Of a stretch of 21,942 bases of DNA, positions 6,904-14,126 are shown piece after piece (within the stretch, counting starts at the first letter, position 1; each line of letters begins with the position of its first letter). The position numbers and the translations under genes are program-made. Origin of the DNA: Azoarcus sp. (GTDB taxonomy: Bacteria > Pseudomonadota > Gammaproteobacteria > Burkholderiales > Rhodocyclaceae); assembly GCA_031282905.1 (NCBI GenBank), contig JAITCV010000240.1, positions 1 through 21,942 of the forward strand, written 5' to 3'. The notes under the pieces were generated by a model. The model had not been told where the DNA came from. It searched no databases and saw nothing but the letters and a program-made list of their open reading frames with translations.

Positions 6904-8187
6904 ATGACCGCCAAGGACAGGCCGCTTTCCTTCGATACCCTGTGCATCCAGGGCGGTTACGCGCCCAAATTCGGCGAGCCGCGTATCCTGCCGATCATCC
7001 AGGGCACCACCTACAAATACGATGACATCGACCATGTCAACCGCATCATGACCTTGCAGGATTTCGGCCACAAATACAGCCGGACGAGCAATCCGACCGT
7101 GGCCGGGTTCGAGGCCAAGATCAATCAACTGGAAGGCGGCGCGGGCGCGGTGGCTACCGCTTCCGGACAGGCGGCGACCTTGCTTGCCATTGCCAGCATC
7201 GTGCGCACGGGCGACCACATTCTCGCCGCTTCTCAACTCTATGGCGGCACCTTCACGCTGTTCAATTCGACCCTGAAGAAATTCGGCGTGACGGCCAGCT
7301 TTTTCGAGCCGGATGCGCCCGCGCGTGAAATCGAACAACTATTCCGCCCGGAAACCCGCGTGCTGTTTGGCGAGACGCTCGGCAATCCCGGCCTTGCCAT
7401 TCTCGATTTCGACAAACTCTCCGCCCTCGCCCGCCAGCATGGCGTGCCTTTCATCGTCGACAACACGCTGGCGACGCCTTTTCTTTGCCAGCCATTTCGC
7501 CACGGCGCGAACATCATCATTCATTCGGCGACGAAATATATCGACGGCCACGCCACCAGTGTGGGCGGCGTGGTCATCGACGGCGGCAATTTCGATTGGA
7601 CGAACGGCCAATTTCCCGATTTCACCACCCCCGACCCGACCTACAACGGCGTCATCTATACGGAAAAATTCCCGCAATCGCCATTCCTGTTCAAGGCGCG
7701 CGCCCAATTCCTGCGCGATTTCGGCGGCTGCCTGAATCCCATGAACGCTTTTTTATTCAATCTCGGGCTGGAAACCCTGCATCTCAGGATGCCGCGCCAC
7801 GGTGAGAACGCACTCGCGCTCGCCCGTTTCCTGACGACCCATCCCCAGGTCGCCTGGGTGAATTACCCCGGCCTCGATTCGAACGGCAAACAGCGGATCA
7901 GCCGCTATTTCAAGCATGAGAACGGCAGCGGCATCCTGACCTTCGGCATCAAGGGCGGCATCGACGCCATTCGCCGCTTCGTGAAAAAGACCCGGGTCGC
8001 GGCGTTGGTCGTGCATATTGGCGATGCCCGCACCGGCATATTGCACCCCGCCTCGTCCACCCACGCGCAAATGGACGAAGCACAACTGCGCGCCGCCGGC
8101 ATCACCCCGGACATGGTGCGCGTTTCGGTCGGCATCGAGGATGTCGCCGATCTGATCGCCGATTTCGATCAGGCGCTCACCAACTGA
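6904..8187 (+). CDS. metY: O-acetylhomoserine sulfhydrylase (PLP-dependent, Cys/Met metabolism family)
   Basis: PLP enzyme making homocysteine from O-acetylhomoserine and sulfide, the direct sulfhydrylation route to methionine. Its 427 aa match MetY rather than the shorter cystathionine gamma-synthases. Landmarks are the N-terminal LCIQGGYAP and PIIQGTTYKYDD, the YSRTSNPTVAGFEAKI segment, the SGQAATLLAI cofactor region, and the PLP-binding Lys211 in HSATKYIDGH. The C-terminal ILHPASSTHAQM and VRVSVGIEDVADLIADFDQAL are also typical. The ATG at 6904 follows GGAG and lies one base past the prfB stop. The gene fits the window's sulfur theme, but cotranscription with prfB is unusual. MetZ (O-succinylhomoserine sulfhydrylase) is the main alternative. 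Confidence 0.9.
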   Translation: MTAKDRPLSFDTLCIQGGYAPKFGEPRILPIIQGTTYKYDDIDHVNRIMTLQDFGHKYSRTSNPTVAGFEAKINQLEGGAGAVATASGQAATLLAIASIVRTGDHILAASQLYGGTFTLFNSTLKKFGVTASFFEPDAPAREIEQLFRPETRVLFGETLGNPGLAILDFDKLSALARQHGVPFIVDNTLATPFLCQPFRHGANIIIHSATKYIDGHATSVGGVVIDGGNFDWTNGQFPDFTTPDPTYNGVIYTEKFPQSPFLFKARAQFLRDFGGCLNPMNAFLFNLGLETLHLRMPRHGENALALARFLTTHPQVAWVNYPGLDSNGKQRISRYFKHENGSGILTFGIKGGIDAIRRFVKKTRVAALVVHIGDARTGILHPASSTHAQMDEAQLRAAGITPDMVRVSVGIEDVADLIADFDQALTN

Positions 8188-8202
8188 AATGGGCAAAAAG
8201 AC

Positions 8203-8766
8203 ATGCCAGACGAAATCATCCGCTGCGATTGGGCAAACGCGAATCTACTCACTCAGCAATATCACGACCACAAATGGGGCATTCCCGTGCACAATGAGCG
8301 GGAACTCTTCAAGATGCTCATCCTTGAAGGACAGCAGGCGGGATTGAGTTGGTCGACCATCCTGAAAAAAATGGATACGCTATGCGCGGCATTCGATGAC
8401 TTCGACCCCAGGATACTGGCCGGATACGGCGATGCCAAAGTGGAGCAATTGCTCCAAGACCCCGGCATCATCCGCAATCGCCTCAAGATAAACGCGGCCA
8501 TCCAGAACGCCAAAGCCTATTTCAAACTTTGTGAACATCACGGTTCACTGGACGCTTTTATCTGGGCCTATGTCGACGGCAAACCCATCATCAATGAGTG
8601 GAGCGAAATGAAACAAATACCCGCAAGAACCGGACTTTCCGATACGATCAGCCAGGATTTGCAAAAATATGGCTTCAAGTTCGTCGGCTCCACCATCGCA
8701 TATGCCTTCATGCAATCAGTGGGCCTGGTCAATGACCATCTGCTCTCCTGCCATTTCCGGCGCTGA
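8203..8766 (+). CDS. tag: DNA-3-methyladenine glycosylase I
   Basis: Base-excision enzyme that removes 3-methyladenine from alkylated DNA. The 187-aa protein aligns by eye along the whole E. coli Tag. The zinc ligands are all present with correct spacing: Cys8, His21, His179 and Cys183. The catalytic-pocket Glu42 and Trp50 lie in LEGQQAGLSW, and the DNA-binding region includes DPGIIRNRLKI and GFKFVGSTIAYAFMQ. The ribosome site is weak. It lies 15 bp after metY and 26 bp before a methyltransferase gene, within one gene run. A functional tie to the neighbours is not obvious. Confidence 0.95.
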   Translation: MPDEIIRCDWANANLLTQQYHDHKWGIPVHNERELFKMLILEGQQAGLSWSTILKKMDTLCAAFDDFDPRILAGYGDAKVEQLLQDPGIIRNRLKINAAIQNAKAYFKLCEHHGSLDAFIWAYVDGKPIINEWSEMKQIPARTGLSDTISQDLQKYGFKFVGSTIAYAFMQSVGLVNDHLLSCHFRR

Positions 8767-8792
8767 AGCATCCACGCCCTTCACCCCTCGCC

Positions 8793-9764
8793 ATGTCCCA
8801 TTTCCATCAAGATATTCCCACTACTCGATACCTGGCGCTCGCCGCCGCGCCGAAACATCTGCGCGAAAGCCTGAGCATTCACGTCACCGAACACGCCTTC
8901 CTGCCCAACGTGGATGAAATCCTGGGTGATTGGGTTGCCACCATCGCCACCCCCGCTTTCAAACTGATTCGCCAACGGCAAGGCGCGCAAAACGCATTTT
9001 GCAGCATTGGTACCGGCGTGGGATTGGACGCGCTTGCCGCCATCGAAATCCTCGACGCCACCCAGATCGGCATCACCGATGTGCATGAAGACGTGGTGGC
9101 CGCCGCCGTCGACAATATCCGCCGCAATTTGCGCGAACCCCGGCGCATCGAATTGGCCGCAGGGCATGGCGATTTGTTGGAACCCCTCGACGCGCGACAT
9201 CCGCGTTACGACCTGATTTACGAAAATCTGCCCAATATCCCGATTGCCGACGCCGGGGAAATTGCCACGGCACGCAAAAGCTCCGGACACATTCCCGCCC
9301 GGCAAGAAACCATTCCCGAACTCATGCGCCGCAATCTCCTCTCCCTGCATTACGTCGCGCTCCTGAAAGCAAAGGAATTCCTCAAACCCGGCGGCGCGGT
9401 GCTCTCGCTCATCGGCGGACGCATTCCGCTCGATCTATTCCACGAAATGGGACGGCTTACCGGCTATCACGCGGAAATCTTCACCTACGGCTGGAAAATC
9501 CAGACCGACCCGGAAGAAATCATCGGCGGTCACATCCAGCAACAGGAAGCCGGCTTCGGTCCCTATCATTTCTATCGCGCCAACCGGCTCGCGGAAGTCT
9601 TTTCCGGCATCGGCCTACAGGATTCTGGCCAACGCGCGCGCGAAATCGAACAAAGTCTCGCACCCGACGCTCTTTCCCCGGCGGCGGCCCTCGCCGCCTG
9701 GCAACAGGGCGAAACGATCGGGCATACCGTCGTGGCGCTGCGTTCGACGCTCACCGAACCATGA
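8793..9764 (+). CDS. Class I SAM-dependent methyltransferase, function unassigned
   Basis: A 323-aa protein with a Rossmann-type methyltransferase core. Motif I, FCSIGTGVGLDALAA (residues 69-83), is the SAM-binding loop. Acidic residues follow the next strand at ITDVHED (95-101). Motif IV is YENLPNIPI (143-151); its NLPN resembles the NPPY-type motif of enzymes that methylate amides or exocyclic nitrogens. An N-terminal part of about 65 residues and a long C-terminal region (FTYGWKIQTDPEEIIGGHI, PYHFYRANRLAEVF) did not match a family I can name. Its stop overlaps the start of the DMSP-lyase-like cupin gene by ATGA, so the two proteins are probably made together. The substrate could be protein, small molecule or RNA; motif IV alone does not decide. 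Confidence 0.7.
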   Translation: MSHFHQDIPTTRYLALAAAPKHLRESLSIHVTEHAFLPNVDEILGDWVATIATPAFKLIRQRQGAQNAFCSIGTGVGLDALAAIEILDATQIGITDVHEDVVAAAVDNIRRNLREPRRIELAAGHGDLLEPLDARHPRYDLIYENLPNIPIADAGEIATARKSSGHIPARQETIPELMRRNLLSLHYVALLKAKEFLKPGGAVLSLIGGRIPLDLFHEMGRLTGYHAEIFTYGWKIQTDPEEIIGGHIQQQEAGFGPYHFYRANRLAEVFSGIGLQDSGQRAREIEQSLAPDALSPAAALAAWQQGETIGHTVVALRSTLTEP

Positions 9765-10411
9765 CAATGACCTTATCACCCCAAGCCGCGCTGGTCGCCA
9801 TCGACGCCCTGCGGCGACATTTCGCGCAACGCCTCGCCGCTCGTCGCGAACGCCCCGAAATCGCGGCGGAACTCGCCAAGGTGCTCGCCCTGCTCGACAC
9901 CGTCGACTTTTCCCGCATTGACGCCGAACGCCTCGAAGCCAGCGGGCACCCGGTCGTCACCCAACTGCAAGCCCTGCCCCGCGTTCCCTCCGCGCTGGCA
10001 CGACCCACGGACGCCGTGCTCGCCGCCTTCCTGCCCCACCTCGACGCCCTGCCCTGGCGCTACAGCTACGCCCCCCGCGCCGATGCGCCCGACATCGGCC
10101 ATCGTATGGCCTGGGCCGAACTCGTCGGCCCCATCGCCCCCTTCAAGAGCGACGAAGTTTGCCTCGGCCTCACCGCCATCGGTCCCGGCCTGCTCTACCC
10201 CGCTCACCGTCACCCCGCCGTCGAAACCTATCTCGTCCTCCACGGCACCGCCCGCTGGACAACCGGCCAAACCACCTGCCCACACCCGCCCGGCACACTC
10301 ATCCTGCATCCATCGAACATCGTTCACGCCATGGAAGCAGGCGACGAGCCCTTGCTGGCGGCCTATGCGTGGACAGGTGATGTGCATACTCTTTCAGAAT
10401 ATTTGAGTTGA
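9761..10411 (+). CDS. DMSP lyase family cupin (DddL/DddQ-like)
   Basis: A 216-aa protein whose C-terminal half is a metal-binding cupin like the dimethylsulfoniopropionate lyases DddL/DddQ, which split DMSP to acrylate and dimethyl sulfide. The metal ligands are His149, His151, Glu155 (HxHxxxE in YPAHRHPAVETY) and His189 (PSNIVHAM). Tyr157 lies where these enzymes carry functionally important tyrosines. Other family features are WAELVGPIAPFKSDEVCLGL before the cupin and EPLLAAYAWTGD at its end. The helical N-terminal region (about 1-100) is also usual for the family. Its ATG overlaps the methyltransferase stop. Whether it acts on DMSP or on another compound is unknown; catalytic DMSP lyases and inactive or divergent relatives share these ligands. 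Confidence 0.75.
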   Translation: MTMTLSPQAALVAIDALRRHFAQRLAARRERPEIAAELAKVLALLDTVDFSRIDAERLEASGHPVVTQLQALPRVPSALARPTDAVLAAFLPHLDALPWRYSYAPRADAPDIGHRMAWAELVGPIAPFKSDEVCLGLTAIGPGLLYPAHRHPAVETYLVLHGTARWTTGQTTCPHPPGTLILHPSNIVHAMEAGDEPLLAAYAWTGDVHTLSEYLS

Positions 10412-10442
10412 ATTCAAAAGGCAACGCCAAACACCATTCTCG

Positions 10443-10490
10443 CGGCGCTTTCATGAATTTCAGCCTTGACGGAAATTCATGAAAGCGCCG
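10443..10490. promoter_or_regulatory. Perfect 19-bp inverted repeat, probable operator of the GbsR-type gene
   Basis: CGGCGCTTTCATGAATTTC (10443-10461) is repeated exactly in inverse at 10472-10490, with a 10-base spacer. Each arm contains the palindrome TTCATGAA. It lies 25 bp before the regulator's start and just upstream of a -10-like hexamer, an ideal position for autoregulation. A role as hairpin terminator for the cupin gene is possible, but no T-run follows on the + strand. Confidence 0.7.
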
Positions 10491-10502
10491 ATGAAAACCT
10501 CC

Positions 10503-10508
10503 TATACT
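10503..10508 (+). promoter_or_regulatory. Possible -10 box of the GbsR-type gene
   Basis: TATACT lies 7 bases before the ATG at 10516, so transcription could begin at or next to the start codon, giving a nearly leaderless mRNA. This agrees with the absence of a Shine-Dalgarno sequence. The -35 region would fall inside the right arm of the inverted repeat, with no good consensus there. Confidence 0.4.
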
Positions 10509-10515
10509 CTCCGGC

Positions 10516-11040
10516 ATGAAGCTCACACCCATCACTGAACGATTCATCCTGCACTGGGGCGAGATGGGCGCGCGTTGGGGCGTCAATCGCACCGTGGCGC
10601 AAATTCACGCCCTCCTTTTCCTCTCCGAGCAGCCCTTGGCCGCGGACGAGATTGCCCAGACCCTGTCGGTCGCCCGCTCCAATGTCAGCATGAGCCTGAA
10701 GGAATTGCTCGCCTGGCGGCTCGTCAAGGTCACGCACCAGATGGGCGACCGGCGCGATCATTTCGAAACCTCGAAAGATGTCTGGGAATTGTTCAAACTG
10801 ATTGTCGAGGGCCGGAAGCAGCGCGAGGTGGAACCGACGCTCGCCGTGCTGAACGAATTCCTGGCCAGTCCTGACCTCGCAAAAGAAACGCCGGGCGCGG
10901 CGGAGCGTATCCAAAAAACGCGCGAATTCATCCAGATCCTCACCACCTGGGCCGAGGAAATGTTGCGCCAGGAACCGGCAACGCTGATGAAACTCCTCAA
11001 GATGGGCGCGAAAGTCAGCAATTTCGTTCGTAATAAGTAG
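10516..11040 (+). CDS. GbsR/MarR-family transcriptional regulator
   Basis: DNA-binding regulator of 174 aa, the usual size of GbsR-type proteins; the best-known member controls glycine betaine and choline genes in Bacillus. The winged helix-turn-helix spans roughly residues 15-85: RTVAQIHALLFLSEQPLAADEIAQTLSVARSNVSMSLKELLA, with the wing at VTHQMGDRRDHFETS. The C-terminal half (about 90-174) is a helical dimerisation and effector region. A perfect 19-bp inverted repeat directly upstream is a probable operator. The gene follows a DMSP-lyase-like cupin on the same strand. The effector is unknown; an osmolyte is possible by family analogy. Confidence 0.85.
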   Translation: MKLTPITERFILHWGEMGARWGVNRTVAQIHALLFLSEQPLAADEIAQTLSVARSNVSMSLKELLAWRLVKVTHQMGDRRDHFETSKDVWELFKLIVEGRKQREVEPTLAVLNEFLASPDLAKETPGAAERIQKTREFIQILTTWAEEMLRQEPATLMKLLKMGAKVSNFVRNK

Positions 11041-11119
11041 AGCAGGAATCCTGGCGGCAAAACAGGATGATGACATGAATCTGAACTCGACCTCGTTTGC
11101 GCGCATCAAGGCGCACTGG

Positions 11120-11144
11120 AGAGAAAATGATGCGCATTTTCTCT
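11120..11144. terminator. Hairpin downstream of the GbsR-type gene
   Basis: AGAGAAAATG (11120-11129) and CATTTTCTCT (11135-11144) form a perfect 10-bp stem with a 5-base loop. It lies between the convergent regulator and fimV genes. The stem is AT-rich and lacks a following T-run, so terminator function is uncertain. Confidence 0.35.
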
Positions 11145-11161
11145 GGCGGGAACGAGTTCCA

Positions 11162-11200
11162 AAACAAAATGCCGCCACGGGGGCAAACCCCGTGGCGGCA
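11162..11200 (-). terminator. Rho-independent terminator of fimV
   Basis: TGCCGCCACGGGG (11170-11182) pairs perfectly with CCCCGTGGCGGCA (11188-11200) around a 5-base loop. Reading the - strand, the stem is followed by ATTTTGTTTT. It starts 17 bases after the fimV stop codon, the expected place. Confidence 0.85.
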
Positions 11201-11216
11201 AGAACCGCATCGACCA

Positions 11217-13919
11217 TCAACTCAACTGGTCGATCAATTCCTGAGCCGACGCTTTCTGTACGCTTGAACCTTCGGCAACGACTTCGCGCAGCAGTTCCAG
11301 CGCGCCTTCGACATCCCCCATATCCTGATAGGCTCGCGCCAGATCAAGCTTGGTATCGGTATCGCTTTCGCTTTCGGCCACCGCGACATCCCCGCCTGAT
11401 TCAGTATTGGCTGCGGTGGTGCCGACGCTGACGCCGTCGTTGTCATTATCGATGTCGAGGTCGAAATCAAGCACGCCCGGATCGAAGCTGCTTCTTTCGA
11501 GATCCAGCATGGCTTCGCCATCGCTACCCTCTCCCGGCGGCAGGATGACGGTCGCACTCATGTCGAAGCCCGGCTTTTCACCTTCGGCCTGCCCCAATTC
11601 GGGCAGTTCGAATTCAAGAGACGATGCCGAAGCGTCCGGCGGCGTGGCCGCGACGACGACAGGGGGCCTGGAAACAGGCTGCGGCGGCGGCGTAGCAGCC
11701 ACATCATCGGAATCATCGATGCCGAGGTCGAAGTCGAGACCGGTATTGGTCATGCTGTTTTGTGCTGCCGTGGCCGCTACCGGCTCGGGGGGCGTAATGG
11801 TGTCCCCGCCCAGATCAAAATCGATGTCTTCATCGGAAGCACCCAAATCTACCGCCGCCGCTTCCGCCGCCACTTGGGATTCGTCAGGCAGCAGCGGTAT
11901 ATCATCCTCCTCGCTCTTCCCCACCCGGGTCGCCAACAGACTGCTCAAGCCGTTCTGTATGGAGAGGGTTTCTTCCAACTGCCCGGTTCCCGGGGACGGT
12001 ACCGAAGCGGTGAAGTCCAGACTCGACAGGCTGGGCCCGGAATCCTTGCCCAGATCCAGCCCCTTGGCGGGAGGCGAGGTGGCAACATCTCCACTGCTCC
12101 TTTCCGTGGCGCCATAGACCGGGTTGCTGGGATCGAGCTTGCGCCCCAACTGCGCGGCCCGCTCCCAATCCCGGCCCTGGCCCCGAGTGCGTGCAAACAA
12201 CTCGCTGGCCGTGGTTTCGAACTGTTTCAGGTTCTGGCGCTGCGCGTAGATTTCCAGCAGTTTTACGTAGATTGCGCCGCGATCGGGGTTCGCCTTGAGC
12301 GCGTCATTGAGGATTTCCTCGGCCTGGGTATCGCGCCCATAAGCCATGTAAACATCGGCTTCGGCAACGGGGTCCACGCCTTCATTGGTGTCGACCACGC
12401 CCACTTGGCTGAAATCCGTATGGATCACACTGCTGCTGCCCGTGGTATCCACACTCTGCCCGCCGTTATCGCCAGAGAACACCAGACTATCGCTGGTCTC
12501 GTCCGGGAACATGCTCGAAGCTTGAGCCAGACTGGTGAGCGAAGCCTCTTCCCGCTTGCGCTGCCAAGCCCGGAAACCGAAAAAGCCCCCCAGCAGCGCC
12601 ACCAGTCCGCCCACGCTACCGAGCACGACTGGATCGGTGAGCGTATCGAGCAAGTCAGGCTCGTGTGTTGGTGGCGTCGGTGGCGGCGTTGTTCTGGGCG
12701 GCGGCGGCGGAGCCTTCACGATCGGGGGGGATGGCTGATCCACCACTGTCTGATCCGTTGTGGGTGGAACCGGCTGCTCGGTGGGGACTTCTGGCTGTTG
12801 CTGTGGCGCAGACGGCGGCGCGGCGGGCTCAACGGCTGGCTTCGCCGCTTGCAATTTGATCAGTTCTTGCAGGTCGGCGTTGAGCTTTTCAAGATCAGCA
12901 ATCCGACTTTGGGACTCCTTGAGCGCATTGTTACTCGTAACCAGATCTATTTCCAGTTGTTTCATGCGCTCAGCATCCGCCTCCACCTTGAGCACATCAA
13001 TTGGTTTAGTAGGCGCTTTGGGGGGGTCATGACGACGGACCTCGCCAGTAGTGGGGTCGCCTCCGGGCTGTGACGACGGCGCTTGTCTGGCTATCGTCGT
13101 GCGCATCTGGTTGAAATTCGCCGTTTGCAGCTTTATTTCACGCCGGGCTTCGCGAAGATCAATGGCGCGTGCCTGCTCGGCCGAAGGCACCTGCAGGACG
13201 GAATCTCTACGAATCAGGTGGAGATTGTTGTCGATGAAGGCTGATTGGTTGGCGCGGTACAACGCAATCAGCAGCTGATCGAGTTCCACGCCCGGGGGCA
13301 AGTGGGTTTTGGCCACCTTGGTGAGCGTGTCGCCAGGCCGCACGGTATATGTTCCGGCAGGCGATGTGGTTCCAGCAAACGATGCTGGGGGTGGAGACGT
13401 CGTCGAGGATGGAACCTGCGTGGTTTCGGGGCCGCTCGACGGCTGAACTGGCGTCGGCCCCGTGGGCGCCGTCGTCTCGGCAACACGGGATGGTGCGTTG
13501 ATGGGCAACACGCGGGGATTGAGCACCACATCGACCGGATCGAGCAGGAAGTTATAGGCGCGCGACATGCGTCCGTCTTCCCATGCCAACTCGATCAACA
13601 GGCTGACCAGGGGCTCTTCGATCGGACGCCCGCTCGTGAGCTTCAGTATCGGTTTGCCACCACGTTTATCCACGGTCACCTTGACGCTCGACATGAATGG
13701 AGCATAAGGCACGTTTGCCTGCTGGAAGGCTTCCGTCGGCGCGACGTGCGCGACCAACGACTGCAATTCCTGCGGAGTCGCGTTTAGCTGGATTTCTGCC
13801 TGCAAGGGCTGGCCCAGATGACTCTGTACGTTAATTCCACCCAACCCGGCAGCTTGCGCACCGAGTGGTAACGAGGCGATCGCGGTGGCGACCAGGGATG
13901 CCTTCATCGACGGTTTCAT
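11217..13919 (-). CDS. fimV: FimV/TspA-like LysM-domain inner-membrane protein
   Basis: Large polar-hub and pilus-assembly type protein, 900 aa from ATG 13919. That start has GAGGA a few bases upstream; an in-frame TTG at 13931 is rejected. Order of parts: signal peptide ending near AQA (about 1-24); conserved N-terminal domain (LGQPLQAEIQL to AWEDGRMSRAYNFLLDP, about 35-130); Pro/Thr-rich linker; LysM-type domain TYTVRPGDTLTKVAKTH through VLQVP (about 190-245), expected to bind peptidoglycan; coiled coil (about 312-360); proline-rich stretch (365-425); one membrane helix (about 430-451); long acidic cytoplasmic region with TPR-like segments; and the C-terminal FimV motif LDLARAYQDMGDVEGALELL. 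In characterised homologues it organises type IV pili and polarity. It lies downstream of asd, as often seen in related genomes. Confidence 0.92.
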   Translation of the reverse strand: MKPSMKASLVATAIASLPLGAQAAGLGGINVQSHLGQPLQAEIQLNATPQELQSLVAHVAPTEAFQQANVPYAPFMSSVKVTVDKRGGKPILKLTSGRPIEEPLVSLLIELAWEDGRMSRAYNFLLDPVDVVLNPRVLPINAPSRVAETTAPTGPTPVQPSSGPETTQVPSSTTSPPPASFAGTTSPAGTYTVRPGDTLTKVAKTHLPPGVELDQLLIALYRANQSAFIDNNLHLIRRDSVLQVPSAEQARAIDLREARREIKLQTANFNQMRTTIARQAPSSQPGGDPTTGEVRRHDPPKAPTKPIDVLKVEADAERMKQLEIDLVTSNNALKESQSRIADLEKLNADLQELIKLQAAKPAVEPAAPPSAPQQQPEVPTEQPVPPTTDQTVVDQPSPPIVKAPPPPPRTTPPPTPPTHEPDLLDTLTDPVVLGSVGGLVALLGGFFGFRAWQRKREEASLTSLAQASSMFPDETSDSLVFSGDNGGQSVDTTGSSSVIHTDFSQVGVVDTNEGVDPVAEADVYMAYGRDTQAEEILNDALKANPDRGAIYVKLLEIYAQRQNLKQFETTASELFARTRGQGRDWERAAQLGRKLDPSNPVYGATERSSGDVATSPPAKGLDLGKDSGPSLSSLDFTASVPSPGTGQLEETLSIQNGLSSLLATRVGKSEEDDIPLLPDESQVAAEAAAVDLGASDEDIDFDLGGDTITPPEPVAATAAQNSMTNTGLDFDLGIDDSDDVAATPPPQPVSRPPVVVAATPPDASASSLEFELPELGQAEGEKPGFDMSATVILPPGEGSDGEAMLDLERSSFDPGVLDFDLDIDNDNDGVSVGTTAANTESGGDVAVAESESDTDTKLDLARAYQDMGDVEGALELLREVVAEGSSVQKASAQELIDQLS

Positions 13920-14126
13920 AGTTGTCCTCAAACTACGCCTCTCTTCACCAACCCAAAGCCCACAAAGGGCGAAACATCAGAGACTTGGGCGAGTAATCTA
14001 GCATTTATTCGAGATAAACGCACCAACTTGTTATCTTAAAAGGAGAAATTACCGCATTCCCCTCCCCAAAACCCCCGTGCGACACTGGTTTCCGCCACGG
14101 CCCGGGGGGCTCAAAACACCTGCCGG
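13920..14126. other. 207-bp gap between asd and fimV
   Basis: No gene is visible. It must carry the fimV leader (ribosome site GAGGA on the - strand just before 13919) and perhaps a promoter. A short GCCC/GGGC hairpin lies near 13967-13980. I could not find a convincing -35/-10 pair with normal spacing. Confidence 0.5.

Noticed and set aside
11075..11431. 118-codon open frame on the + strand
   Set aside because: It crosses the fimV terminator and the 3' end of fimV and matches no family.
11760..13073. 437-codon open frame on the + strand
   Set aside because: It is antisense to fimV, low in complexity, and shows no recognisable domain or ribosome site.
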